Shown: positions 1 through 7,651 of the stretch, one piece after another
How the letters are laid out: each line of letters opens with the position of its first letter
How positions within the stretch are numbered: the first letter of the stretch is position 1
Origin: Deltaproteobacteria bacterium
GTDB lineage: Bacteria; Desulfobacterota; Desulfuromonadia; Geobacterales; Pseudopelobacteraceae
Direction of reading: 5' to 3'
Assembly (NCBI GenBank): GCA_030654645.1
Contig: JAURXC010000138.1
Location: 1-12,417 of the forward strand
Length of the DNA stretch: 12,417 nt
Made by a program: the position numbers and the translations under genes
The notes under the pieces: generated by a model
What the model was told of the DNA's origin: nothing
Database searches by the model: none
What the model saw: the letters and a program-made list of their open reading frames with translations, nothing else

Positions 1-527
1 CGAACCCGTTTCGTGAACGGGAACAGACGGCGGGCCAGCCTGACCAGCAGGTTGTTGTCCGGATGCACCTCACCCTCTTCGCCGAATGCCCTTTTCCAGG
101 CGGTAAACAGCAGCAACGCGCCGAACAGGTAGAACATCCAGTGAAAATTCTTCAGCAGCTCGATGCCGGTGAAGATGAACAGCGCCCGCAGTACCAGAGC
201 GCCGATAATTCCCCATTTCAGGACACGGGCCTGATGCTCCCCACGGATTTTGAAATAGCCGAAGATCATGATGAACACGAACAGGTTGTCCACTGACAGT
301 GATTTTTCGATGATGTAGCCGGTAAAAAACTCCAGCGCCTTGGTTTGCCCCAGAAAGACATAGATGCCTGCATTGAAGGCCAGCGCCAGCGAGACCCAGA
401 TCATGCTCCAGGTCAGCGCCTGGCGGAATGAGACCTCGTGGGCTTTGCGGTTCATGCCCAAATCGATGGCCAGCATGATGATCATCAGCACCCCGAAGGC
501 GCCCCACATCATTGATTGTTCTGACAT
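1..527 (-). CDS. TerC/Alx-family integral membrane protein, 3'-truncated by window edge
   Basis: Predicted metal (probably Mn2+) exporter of the cytoplasmic membrane. 175 residues are visible and the frame runs off the left edge without a stop; Alx-type proteins are usually a little over 300 residues, so the C-terminal part is missing. Hydrophobic segments lie near residues 8-22, 38-58, 70-90, 104-122 and 129-143. The hallmark EKSLSVDNLFVF sits at 74-85, with acidic residues E74 and D80 in the membrane followed by N81; D22 in the first helix (AIDLGMN) is also typical. The ATG at 527 is preceded by GGAAAGG at suitable spacing. The start lies inside the end of the upstream PGPGW gene (19-base overlap), which supports co-transcription. 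E. coli Alx and Bacillus TerC homologues are linked to Mn2+ efflux and to yybP-ykoY riboswitches, and such a riboswitch heads this gene run. Family assignment is secure; substrate is inferred. Confidence 0.93.
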   Translation of the reverse strand, partial: MSEQSMMWGAFGVLMIIMLAIDLGMNRKAHEVSFRQALTWSMIWVSLALAFNAGIYVFLGQTKALEFFTGYIIEKSLSVDNLFVFIMIFGYFKIRGEHQARVLKWGIIGALVLRALFIFTGIELLKNFHWMFYLFGALLLFTAWKRAFGEEGEVHPDNNLLVRLARRLFPFTKRV

Positions 528-751
528 CCGTTACCTTTCCTGATACTTTCTATGCGCTCTTTTACCTTGCCCAGCAGTTTCCTGGCCCAGATGAATTCGG
601 TGGCCAGGATCGCCAAGCCAACCGGGATAACCACCACCGCCGGTCCCGGAAGCGCGATCATCGCCACCCCGGCGGCAAGGACCGTGAAACCCACCACTAT
701 TACTATCAGGCGCTTTGCCTGCCCGATCGTCTTGAGAACAATATGATGCAC
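509..751 (-). CDS. PGPGW-type small transmembrane protein (80 aa)
   Basis: Small inner-membrane protein of unknown function. Two hydrophobic helices (about residues 14-33 and 38-56) are joined by the conserved turn ALPGPAVVVIPVGLAILATE (33-52), followed by WARKLLGKVKERI, which matches the PGPGW transmembrane family (usual LPGPGW; here LPGPAV, so the final GW is replaced). The tail is basic and polar. I chose the GTG at 751: GAGGGG lies just upstream at good spacing and the conserved part begins soon after. The same frame stays open upstream to 931, but that extension reads antisense over the 3' end of the antiporter gene, is Cys/Arg/Trp-rich and has no family resemblance. The stop overlaps the start of the downstream Alx-like TerC gene. 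Function unknown; family call fairly sure. Confidence 0.85.
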   Translation of the reverse strand: MHHIVLKTIGQAKRLIVIVVGFTVLAAGVAMIALPGPAVVVIPVGLAILATEFIWARKLLGKVKERIESIRKGNGCQNNQ

Positions 752-806
752 GTCAGATCCCCTCGCAAAAGCAGACTTCTTTCCATAAACGCATCCTGAA
801 ACTGCC

Positions 807-2792
807 CTATGCAACCGACGGTTCGAACAGCCTGCCCGCCACCGCCAGCTGTTCGGGCGTTCCCAGCAGCAGCAGGATATCGTCAACCTGCAGTTCCCAG
901 ACCGGGTCGGGATTCGGAACCACCTCTTCACCCCGCTTGATGACCAGCACAGTGGCGCCGGACATCTTTCTGATGGTGCCTTCCCGCAGCCCCTCCCCCT
1001 CCAGCTGCGACCTGGTTTTAACCCGGTAGGTGGCGATTTCGGCTCCCGACAGATACCCGCTGATGCCTACCGCATGGCTGTGGCGCCTGCTCATGGAGCG
1101 CAGCATGTCGTAGCCGTCGCTGCGCACCTCGGCGATGCAGCGCTCTATGTCGGAATGGGGCACCATGTAATTCCGCAGCACGCGCGAGAGAATCTCGATC
1201 GAAGTTTCGAACTCCTCCGGGATGACCTCGTTGACCCCCAGTTTGTAGAGCGGCTCGACCTCCAGCAGATAGCGGGTTCTGACAATGATGTGCAGCGCCG
1301 GGTTCAGCTGGCGGGCAAGTGATGCCACCCTCCGGCTGGCGGCGGCATCCGAAATCGCTACCACCATGCCACGGGCCTTGGCAATCTGTGCATGTTCCAG
1401 CACTTCAAGCTTGGAGGCGTCTCCAAACATGATCTGCTGCCCCTTTTTGCCCTCTTTTTTCACGGTAAAGGGATTGGTTTCAATCACGATATGCCGGATT
1501 TGCAGTTTCTTCAGCACCCGGGCCAGGTTTTTGCCGTTGATGCCATAACCGACGATGATGACATGGTCGTTCAAAAGCACCGGCTTCTCATGGTGCGACA
1601 ACACCCCACGGCCGCGGGTCAGTTTGTGCGGCAGCCAGGCAACGATCCGATCCGCCAGTGGCGAGGCAAATTTCAGACAGGCCGGAGTCAAGCCCATCGT
1701 CGCAATCGAGGCCGCCAGGAATATCTGGTAATATTCCGGCGTAAGCAGTCCGAATTTGACTCCGGCCTGGGAGAGAACGAAAGAGAACTCGCCAATCTGG
1801 GCCAGGGAGAGCGCCGCGATGATCGCGATCCGCATCGGCACCCCCAGCGTCAGGGCCGCAGCGGTGGTTATCAGCGTCTTGATCACCACGATCGTCAGCA
1901 CCAGCGAAGCTGTCAAAAGCGGATACCTGACCAGGATGGCCGGGTCCAGCAGCATCCCCACCGAGATGAAGAACAGGCTCATGAAAGCTTCCCGGAAGGG
2001 GATGATGTCGCTCAAGGCCTGGTGGCTGTATTCGGACTCGGAGATCGCCAGACCGGCAATGAATGCGCCCAGCGCCAGCGACAGACCGGCCAGGGCGGTC
2101 AGCCAGGCCGTACCCAGCCCGATGAAGATGATCGTCAGGATGAAGAGTTCCCTGCTCCTGGTCTTGACCACCTGCTTGAAGATCCACGGCACCAGGAAGC
2201 GCGCGCCGTAATGGGCCGCCAGGACCACCGCGGCCGCCTTGCCGCCGATGGCCAGGATACCCCGGATACCATCCCCGTCCCCCGCCAGAAGCGGAGTCAG
2301 CAGCATCAGCGGCACGATGCAGAGGTCCTGGAAGATCAGGATACCCATGGCCATCTTGCCGTGGGGAGCGTCGGCCTGGCCGGCATCGATCAGCAGCTTC
2401 ATCAGGATCGCGGTACTGGAAAGCGCCACCAGGAAGCCGAAAAAAACCGCCTGGTTGAGCGGAAAACCAAAAGCCGCGCCAAAAGCCGCCACCGCCAGGA
2501 TCGTAACCAGGACCTGCAGTCCGCCCCCCCACAGCACCAGGTGCTTGATCCGCATCAACTCCTTCAGCGACAGCTCGATGCCGATTGTGAACAGCAGCAG
2601 CACCACCCCGATCTCGGCCATCTGCTCAACCTGGTGGGTGTTCTCGATGAAGGCCAGCGCATGCGGACCGGCCAGGATGCCGGTCACCAGAAAACCGATG
2701 ATGGAAGGAAACTTCAAACGCCGGAACAGTACCACCGTCACCAGCGCCAGGCCAAAGAGTATCTCTATGTCTTTGAGCGCTTCATACGGCAT
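807..2792 (-). CDS. Kef-type monovalent cation:proton antiporter (CPA2) with TrkA-N and TrkA-C domains
   Basis: Predicted K+ (or Na+)/H+ antiporter or gated K+ efflux system in the cytoplasmic membrane. 661 residues, the usual length for KefB/KefC/YbaL-like proteins. Residues about 5-385 form the multi-helix Na+/H+ exchanger domain, with the Kef-type FQDL motif at 154-157 and the helix LGAFIAGLAISESEY around 241-255. A Rossmann-type TrkA-N (RCK) domain follows, with nucleotide-binding GYGING at 415-420 and an acidic E438 at the end of the second strand. A TrkA-C domain occupies roughly 575-655. The ATG at 2792 has GGGAG upstream and starts only four bases after the DUF3124 stop, so translation is probably coupled. 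The KefF/KefG-type ancillary subunit gene is not present nearby. Ion specificity and ligand cannot be read from sequence; a YbaL-like role is as likely as KefB/C. Confidence 0.95.
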   Translation of the reverse strand: MPYEALKDIEILFGLALVTVVLFRRLKFPSIIGFLVTGILAGPHALAFIENTHQVEQMAEIGVVLLLFTIGIELSLKELMRIKHLVLWGGGLQVLVTILAVAAFGAAFGFPLNQAVFFGFLVALSSTAILMKLLIDAGQADAPHGKMAMGILIFQDLCIVPLMLLTPLLAGDGDGIRGILAIGGKAAAVVLAAHYGARFLVPWIFKQVVKTRSRELFILTIIFIGLGTAWLTALAGLSLALGAFIAGLAISESEYSHQALSDIIPFREAFMSLFFISVGMLLDPAILVRYPLLTASLVLTIVVIKTLITTAAALTLGVPMRIAIIAALSLAQIGEFSFVLSQAGVKFGLLTPEYYQIFLAASIATMGLTPACLKFASPLADRIVAWLPHKLTRGRGVLSHHEKPVLLNDHVIIVGYGINGKNLARVLKKLQIRHIVIETNPFTVKKEGKKGQQIMFGDASKLEVLEHAQIAKARGMVVAISDAAASRRVASLARQLNPALHIIVRTRYLLEVEPLYKLGVNEVIPEEFETSIEILSRVLRNYMVPHSDIERCIAEVRSDGYDMLRSMSRRHSHAVGISGYLSGAEIATYRVKTRSQLEGEGLREGTIRKMSGATVLVIKRGEEVVPNPDPVWELQVDDILLLLGTPEQLAVAGRLFEPSVA

Positions 2793-2796
2793 CAGG

Positions 2797-3288
2797 CTAC
2801 TCCCTGATCTCCTGGCCGGGACTGACGAAGGAGATACCCTGCCCGGAAGTGGCGCCGATCATCACGCACTCGATGACCGGTGCATTCACGACCCTGTCGG
2901 CGCTCCACCTGACGATGAAGTTGGCTCCGAAACCGCCACTGACATCCTTTTCCTCGATATGGACGAAGGTGGAGGCCAAAGGCCCCAGGCTGAGCGGCTT
3001 GTCCAGATAGCGCCGGATCATCCGTCCATTGGTATCGTAATAGTCAATCGACGTGATCCGGATGGGCGCCGTCAGGTCAGTGCTGCGCACGCTCAATGTC
3101 GTGGCCAGCTGGAAGGGAAGCTTCTTTGGCCCGGTAAATACGTTGGAATAGGCCGGCACGTAAACGGTCTGCCCCTTTGACAGGCGGATTCCGGACTCTG
3201 ACGCCCGGGATTCATCCGGAAGGGTCAAACAGAGCAGAGAAAGCAGCACAACCGGGATTGACGCCATGAACAGGTTTCGGTAGCACAT
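2797..3288 (-). CDS. DUF3124 exported protein (163 aa)
   Basis: Uncharacterised exported protein. The N-terminus MCYRNLFMASIPVVLLSLLC... is a signal peptide or membrane anchor, probably cleaved near residue 30 (ESRASES). The mature part carries the DUF3124 signature: GQTVYVPAYSNVFTG, a TLSVRSTD strand, ITSIDYYDTNGRMIRRYL, a PLASTFVHIEEKD stretch, GANFIVRW, and a C-terminal VIECVMIGATSGQGISFVS. I chose the ATG at 3288, which has AAAGGGGGAATCCTG in front. The frame is open to an ATG at 3339 that directly follows the UPF0182 stop, but that start lacks a ribosome binding site and would put a charged stretch before the signal sequence. It sits between UPF0182 and the Kef antiporter in a tightly packed run, suggesting an envelope role. 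No biochemical function is known to me. Confidence 0.85.
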   Translation of the reverse strand: MCYRNLFMASIPVVLLSLLCLTLPDESRASESGIRLSKGQTVYVPAYSNVFTGPKKLPFQLATTLSVRSTDLTAPIRITSIDYYDTNGRMIRRYLDKPLSLGPLASTFVHIEEKDVSGGFGANFIVRWSADRVVNAPVIECVMIGATSGQGISFVSPGQEIRE

Positions 3289-3339
3289 CAGGATTCCCCC
3301 TTTCACTCCATCTTCGACATTGGCAGAGCTTGTCAACAT

Positions 3340-6009
3340 CTATCGAGACAGTTGTTTCAGAACCTGCTCCAGTTTGCGCAGCTCCTCGCCGTATCCGGCC
3401 CAGTTGCCCTGGCGCTGCATGGTCATGGCCTTTTCATAGATGCTCATCGCCTCCCTGGCCAGCGCAGCCGGTGGCGTTTTCGAATCCGTTGCCACCGCAG
3501 TGGCGGCGGCCACCGTTTTTTTGCCGCCGAATAGTCGCTGCAGCGCCAGTTCCAGGTTCTCCTCCATCACCACCTGATCCCCGAAAGCGACAATCACCCG
3601 TTTCAGTTCCGGCAGGCCGGCCTTGTCGGCGGCAAGAAACAGCGGCTGGACGTAGAGCAGCGATTTTTCGATCGGGATCACCAGCAGGCTACCACGGATG
3701 ACCTCGGAACCGCGCTGGTTCCAGAGCGTCAGCTGCTGGGAGATGAAGGAATCCTGGTTGATGCGGGCGTCAATCTGCTTGGGACCGTAGATCAAGCGGT
3801 CGCGCGGGAAGGTGTAGGCCCGGATTTTACCGTAGTTTTCTCCGTCGCAGCGGGCCGTCAGCCAGGCCGCCAGGTTGTCCCGTTTGGAGGGGGTAAATGG
3901 CAGCAGCAGGATATATTCCTCCACCTTTTCACCCGGCAGCTTCATGATCGTGTAGTAGGGCTCCATCGGCTTTTCGCCCAGAGCCGGGATCTGCCAGAGG
4001 TTCTCCTTGTTGTAGAACACCTTGGGATCGGTCATGTGGTAGGCGGCAAACATGGCCGCCTGCAGCTGCAGGAACTGGTGCGGGTAACGGACATGCCGGC
4101 GCAGATCTTCCGGCATGGCGCTCAACGGTTTGAACAGGTCCGGAAAAATGCGGGCGTAGACCTTCACCAGCACATCGTTCGGATCACTGATGTAAAAGCC
4201 GACCGAGCCGTCGTAGGCATCCACAACCGCCTTGACCGAATTGCGCATATAGTTGATACCACCCGTGAGCGGCTTTGAATAGGGCAGCCGGTTCGAATAG
4301 GTGTAGGCATCGATGATCCATTTCAGGCGCCCCTTTTCGTCCACCACCATGTAGGGATCGCCATCGAAACGGAGAAAGGGCGCGATCGCCCTGACCCGCT
4401 CGTTGATATTGCGGTTGTAGATAATCCGGCTCTTGGCGGTGATATCCGAGGAGAGCAGAATCTTTTCGGTTTTGAACCTGGCGGCAAAGAGCGCCTTTTT
4501 CAGCAGGGAATCGATCGGCACCCCGCCCTTTCCGGCATAGGTGGTATTGATATTGCCGGTGGCGGTCGGGTAGCTGAATTCCGGAACCTTGGTCCCGACC
4601 ACAACATAGTCGTTGGAGAGTTCACCGAAATAGATCTCGGGGCGGGTGACCTTGATATCGGCCAGGCTGACGGCCGGGATGTCCTTGACGAAAAACTCCG
4701 GAAGCCCTTCCTTGCTGATCCTGCTGACCGGCCCGAAGGTGATGCCGTTGCCGTGGGTGAAGATCAGGCGTTCGTTGATCCAGTTCTTGCTGGGCAGGTC
4801 GGCGTAGGAGAGTTCGCGCGGCGAAAGCATCACCTGGGAATACTGGCCGTTGACCTTGTAGCGGTCATTATCCACATCGAAAAACTTGTAATAGGTCCGG
4901 ATCTGCTGCAGCTGGCTGTAGGTTTTGAGCAGCGGCGCATGATCCCAGAGCCGGATGTTCTTGATGGTGGCATCGTTGTTGGCTATATCGGCGGCGGATA
5001 GTCTGGTGTCCACATCGAAAGGCACCGTTTCGATCTTGTCCAGATCGTAGCCGAACCGGGTAAACTTGAGATTGTTTTCGATATAGGGCATTTCCAGCGC
5101 CAACTCGTTGGGCGCAACCTTGAATTTGTGCAGCACCCCCGGATAGACCCGGATACCGATCAGGTACAAAGCGGCCACGATTACCGGCGGCAGCAGCGCC
5201 ATACGCCAGGAACCTTTCCAGATTCCGGCCGCCAGCATTGCGCCGGCAACAGGGGTCAGGAAGGCAAGCGCCCGGTAGGTCAAGAGTCGCGAGTTGACAT
5301 CAACATAGCCAGCGCCATAAAAGGCGTTGTTGTTGGAATACAGCAGCCTGAAGCCGTCCAGGTAGAAGCCGGCGGCGATCACGCAGGCGAAGAGCCCGGC
5401 CAGAATCGCCAGGTGCCGACGGACCTTCTCGTCAACCGCGACGCCGCGCTCGGTCAGGGCGATGCCACCCCGGACATAGTACACGACAGCGGTCATGACC
5501 GTGGTTGACAGCAGCAGGAAGCTGGCGAAAGCCTTGAGCATTTCCAGGAACGGCAGACTGAACAGGTAGAAACCGAGATCCTTTCCGATAACCGGATCAA
5601 CCGTTCCGACCGTGACCCTGTTGGTGAAAAGCAACAGTTCTTCCCAGCGCAGCGCGCCCCACTGGCCGGCAAACAGGGCCAGGGCGGCACAGGCCAGGAG
5701 CCCCAGCGGCCTGACAAAACGCTGTGCCTCGCCCCGAGGCAGCCTGACACTGCCGGCTTCGATGAACATTCCGGCGTATGGAAACGCGGCTCTGCCGGCA
5801 ACCCTCAGGTTGATCAGCGCAAAACCGAACAGCAGAACGGCGAAGAGTCCCCCTGCGATTGTCTGGGAATAAACCGTCGTGGCAAACACCGATGAGAAGC
5901 CGGTCTCCACGAAAAACAGCCAATCGCTGTAAAAATTCAACAGGTACGCAAGCAGTGGGAAAATCAGGGAAACAATGACCAGTATCAGAATGAACCTGTT
6001 CTTAAGCAT
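3340..6009 (-). CDS. UPF0182 family large membrane protein (889 aa)
   Basis: Large, widely distributed but uncharacterised inner-membrane protein (COG1615/UPF0182). The first ~290 residues contain about seven hydrophobic helices (near 5-25, 45-68, 100-116, 155-178, 200-218, 245-263 and 268-287). The loop NNNAFYGAGYVDVNSRLLTYR (about 226-246) is a characteristic conserved block. The remaining ~600 residues are soluble and by topology probably outside the membrane; conserved-looking blocks include LIFTHGNGITFGP, RFDGDPYMVVDEKGRLKWI, YPHQFLQLQ and, near the end, an RVIVAFGDQVVMEENLELAL stretch, followed by an Ala/Lys/Thr-rich linker and a short helical tail. The start ATG at 6009 has GAGGGA seven bases upstream. 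The length fits the family (about 850-990). It lies between the Tim44-like small protein and DUF3124 in the same direction. Function unknown. Confidence 0.94.
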   Translation of the reverse strand: MLKNRFILILVIVSLIFPLLAYLLNFYSDWLFFVETGFSSVFATTVYSQTIAGGLFAVLLFGFALINLRVAGRAAFPYAGMFIEAGSVRLPRGEAQRFVRPLGLLACAALALFAGQWGALRWEELLLFTNRVTVGTVDPVIGKDLGFYLFSLPFLEMLKAFASFLLLSTTVMTAVVYYVRGGIALTERGVAVDEKVRRHLAILAGLFACVIAAGFYLDGFRLLYSNNNAFYGAGYVDVNSRLLTYRALAFLTPVAGAMLAAGIWKGSWRMALLPPVIVAALYLIGIRVYPGVLHKFKVAPNELALEMPYIENNLKFTRFGYDLDKIETVPFDVDTRLSAADIANNDATIKNIRLWDHAPLLKTYSQLQQIRTYYKFFDVDNDRYKVNGQYSQVMLSPRELSYADLPSKNWINERLIFTHGNGITFGPVSRISKEGLPEFFVKDIPAVSLADIKVTRPEIYFGELSNDYVVVGTKVPEFSYPTATGNINTTYAGKGGVPIDSLLKKALFAARFKTEKILLSSDITAKSRIIYNRNINERVRAIAPFLRFDGDPYMVVDEKGRLKWIIDAYTYSNRLPYSKPLTGGINYMRNSVKAVVDAYDGSVGFYISDPNDVLVKVYARIFPDLFKPLSAMPEDLRRHVRYPHQFLQLQAAMFAAYHMTDPKVFYNKENLWQIPALGEKPMEPYYTIMKLPGEKVEEYILLLPFTPSKRDNLAAWLTARCDGENYGKIRAYTFPRDRLIYGPKQIDARINQDSFISQQLTLWNQRGSEVIRGSLLVIPIEKSLLYVQPLFLAADKAGLPELKRVIVAFGDQVVMEENLELALQRLFGGKKTVAAATAVATDSKTPPAALAREAMSIYEKAMTMQRQGNWAGYGEELRKLEQVLKQLSR

Positions 6010-6096
6010 GCTGTATCCCTCTGTTGTTCACATCCAGAATCATTTACGTTTCATGAACTCCCCCACTGAAAGGAGGAGGAAATCATTGCTCATTGC

Positions 6097-6531
6097 TCAG
6101 CGTCCAAACGGATTGGAAGAACTGTCGGCCCGTCTTTTTTTGATAAAGCGGTAAATCAGGTAGCCGAGCCCGGCCAGCAGGGCAATTTCAAACAGGCCGA
6201 TTCCACCGCCACCACCCATACCGCCGGCTCCGGCGCCGGCAATGCCGCTGAACAGCATGCTGCCCAGCATGCCGCCCATGATCCCGCCGGCCATGCTTCT
6301 CATGAAACCACCGCCAGCCTGCTGCTGGAAGGCGCCGGGCGCCGTTGTGGTCTGCCGGGGCGGGCTGGGCTGCGAATAGGACGGGGCCGGCCGGGAATAG
6401 CTGCGCGAACCGCGGCTGCCCATGGAGCGGCTGCCGCCGGCCCGGGCGTCGGCATTGAGTTCCAGCACGCTGATGCTCAGAAACAGTACCGCCGCCATGA
6501 TCGTGAATACTTTGACAACTCGATTTTTCAA
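6097..6531 (-). CDS. Small exported Gly/Ser-rich membrane protein resembling a Tim44-type protein lacking the Tim44 domain
   Basis: 144-residue envelope protein of unknown function. It has a signal sequence (about 1-29, ending NADARA), a Ser/Arg/Pro-rich low-complexity linker with GGSRSMGSRGSRSYSRPAPS, a Gly/Met-rich hydrophobic stretch (about 78-112), one C-terminal helix IALLAGLGYLIYRFI (about 116-130) and a basic end. This layout is the N-terminal half of bacterial Tim44 domain-containing membrane proteins, but the frame stops where the Tim44 domain would follow, and only 87 bp separate the stop from the next gene, so no remnant of that domain fits. The start is TTG at 6531: AGGAG sits six bases before it and the codons after it give a proper signal peptide. 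An ATG at residue 12 would cut the signal. Stand-alone short versions may be normal in this lineage; I cannot check. Confidence 0.8.
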   Translation of the reverse strand: MKNRVVKVFTIMAAVLFLSISVLELNADARAGGSRSMGSRGSRSYSRPAPSYSQPSPPRQTTTAPGAFQQQAGGGFMRSMAGGIMGGMLGSMLFSGIAGAGAGGMGGGGGIGLFEIALLAGLGYLIYRFIKKRRADSSSNPFGR

Positions 6532-6572
6532 TTTGATCTCCTCGCTTCCATCATCTCCGGCAAGTCCGGAAC

Positions 6573-7334
6573 CTACGGATTTGTGGTTCCTTCAACATCC
6601 GTTTCCACATACTGGTTGTGAAGCTTGACCGGTGTGCCCCGGCGCATGCGCAGGTTGAGCATCTCGACCATCACCGAAAAGGCCATCGCGAAATAGATGT
6701 ACCCCTTGGGTATGTGCATATCGAGCCCGTCACCGATCAGCGCCACGCCGATCAGCAGCAGGAAGCTGAGCGCCAGCATCTTGATGGTCGGGTGTTTTTC
6801 AACGAAAGCGCTGATCTTGCCGGAAAAGACCATCATGAATCCGACCGCAATGACGACGGCCGTCACCATCACGAGCAGCTGACTGGCCATTCCCAGCGCG
6901 GTGATGATCGAATCCAGCGAGAAGACGATATCCAGCAGCAGAATCTGGACGATTACCGCGCCGAAGGTTGCTCCGGCGCCGGCGACAACATGCCCTTCAT
7001 CACCTTCCAGCTTCTCGTGGATCTCCATGGTGCTCTTCCAGATCAGGAACAGGCCGCCCGAAAGCAGGATCAGATCGCGACCGGAAATATCGTTGCCAAA
7101 CACGGAAAACAGCGGTGAAGTCAACCCCATCAGCCAGGTCAGCGAAAACAGCAGCGCGATCCGGATGAACATGGCCAGTCCCAGGCCGACCAGCCTGGCT
7201 TTTTCCTGCTGGTGAACAGGCAGTTTCCCGGCCTGAATCGAGATAAAGATGATATTGTCAATTCCCAGTACGATTTCCAGCGCGGTCAGTGTTACCAGCG
7301 CCATCCACACCTGCGGGTCCGTCAACCAAGCCAT
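6573..7334 (-). CDS. TerC-family membrane protein (253 aa, predicted Mn2+ exporter)
   Basis: Integral membrane protein, about seven hydrophobic helices, probably a divalent metal exporter. The two signature repeats of TerC proteins are present: ALEIVLGIDNIIF at 18-30 (E20, D26, N27) and LLDIVFSLDSIITA at 133-146 (D135, D141, S142). Their inverted-repeat-like symmetry places acidic residues in the membrane. The end GDGLDMHIPKGYIYFAMAFS (201-220) is typical of the YgdQ/YoaE-like branch of about 240-250 residues without CBS/CorC domains. The start ATG at 7334 has GGGAGG upstream. It is distinct from the Alx-like TerC at the left edge: the two belong to different branches of the family and are not a recent duplication. 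It lies third in the run behind the Mn2+ riboswitch, which fits an export role; TerC homologues in Bacillus have been tied to Mn2+ export and metallation of secreted enzymes. Confidence 0.95.
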   Translation of the reverse strand: MAWLTDPQVWMALVTLTALEIVLGIDNIIFISIQAGKLPVHQQEKARLVGLGLAMFIRIALLFSLTWLMGLTSPLFSVFGNDISGRDLILLSGGLFLIWKSTMEIHEKLEGDEGHVVAGAGATFGAVIVQILLLDIVFSLDSIITALGMASQLLVMVTAVVIAVGFMMVFSGKISAFVEKHPTIKMLALSFLLLIGVALIGDGLDMHIPKGYIYFAMAFSVMVEMLNLRMRRGTPVKLHNQYVETDVEGTTNP

Positions 7335-7372
7335 TGTTCCTGCCTCCCAGGTCCATAAAATAGTTTAAATCA

Positions 7373-7594
7373 TCAGTCCATGCATAAATTGCGTCTTTTT
7401 GAACTCCACAGATCAATCGCCTCTCTCATGATTTCGGAGATGCTTTTGGATGTGGTCTTTGTCAGCTTTTCCAGCGCCTTCTTTTCATTGTCGTTGATGC
7501 GCATTGAAATAACATTCTGCATCGGCTCGATTCTGTTACGTTTCTTTTTGGATGATTTCGATTCCCTGGAAAGATTGTTTCTTGTGTAAGGCAT
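7373..7594 (-). CDS. Ribbon-helix-helix (CopG/Arc-type) DNA-binding protein (73 aa)
   Basis: Small probable transcription regulator. After a basic, Ser/Lys-rich tail (1-25) comes a beta strand QNVISMRIND (26-35), helix NEKKALEKLTKTT (36-48) and helix SISEIMREAIDLWSS (51-65), the ribbon-helix-helix pattern of a dimeric DNA-binding domain. The ATG at 7594 is five bases after AGGAGG; an upstream in-frame ATG at 7624 lacks such a site. No toxin gene lies beside it, so an antitoxin role is not supported. It is placed between htpX and terC, 57 bases and 38 bases from them, in the same direction. The DNA here is visibly more AT-rich than that of its neighbours, which may mean separate acquisition or simply a Lys-rich product. 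Targets unknown; autoregulation of the operon is a guess. Confidence 0.82.
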   Translation of the reverse strand: MPYTRNNLSRESKSSKKKRNRIEPMQNVISMRINDNEKKALEKLTKTTSKSISEIMREAIDLWSSKRRNLCMD

Positions 7595-7651
7595 TGCATC
7601 CTCCTGTCGTGTGTGCCGGAACATTGCGGTCCCGCGGTTATGGTTGATCTG

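Noticed and set aside
752..931. N-terminal extension of the PGPGW gene to an ATG at 931
   Set aside because: The extension overlaps the 3' end of the antiporter gene, lacks hydrophobic or conserved sequence, and the GTG at 751 has a good ribosome binding site.
1392..2807. Long plus-strand open frame (471 codons) opposite the Kef antiporter gene
   Set aside because: It is antisense to a gene with clear motifs, its product is full of Gln/Arg/His/Asp low-complexity sequence and has no family pattern; a common by-product of GC-rich codon bias.
3289..3339. Upstream ATG for the DUF3124 gene, directly after the UPF0182 stop
   Set aside because: No ribosome binding site, and it would put 17 mostly polar residues before the signal peptide; the ATG at 3288 has GGGGGA upstream.
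6010..6096. Short tandem-like ATTGCTC ATTGCTC and purine-rich stretch between UPF0182 and the Tim44-like gene
   Set aside because: Only two copies of seven bases and a Shine-Dalgarno-like run on the wrong strand; too little to call a repeat array or regulator.
7373..7594. Antitoxin of a toxin-antitoxin pair
   Set aside because: The RHH fold fits antitoxins, but neither neighbour is a toxin-like gene and the spacing is not that of a coupled pair.
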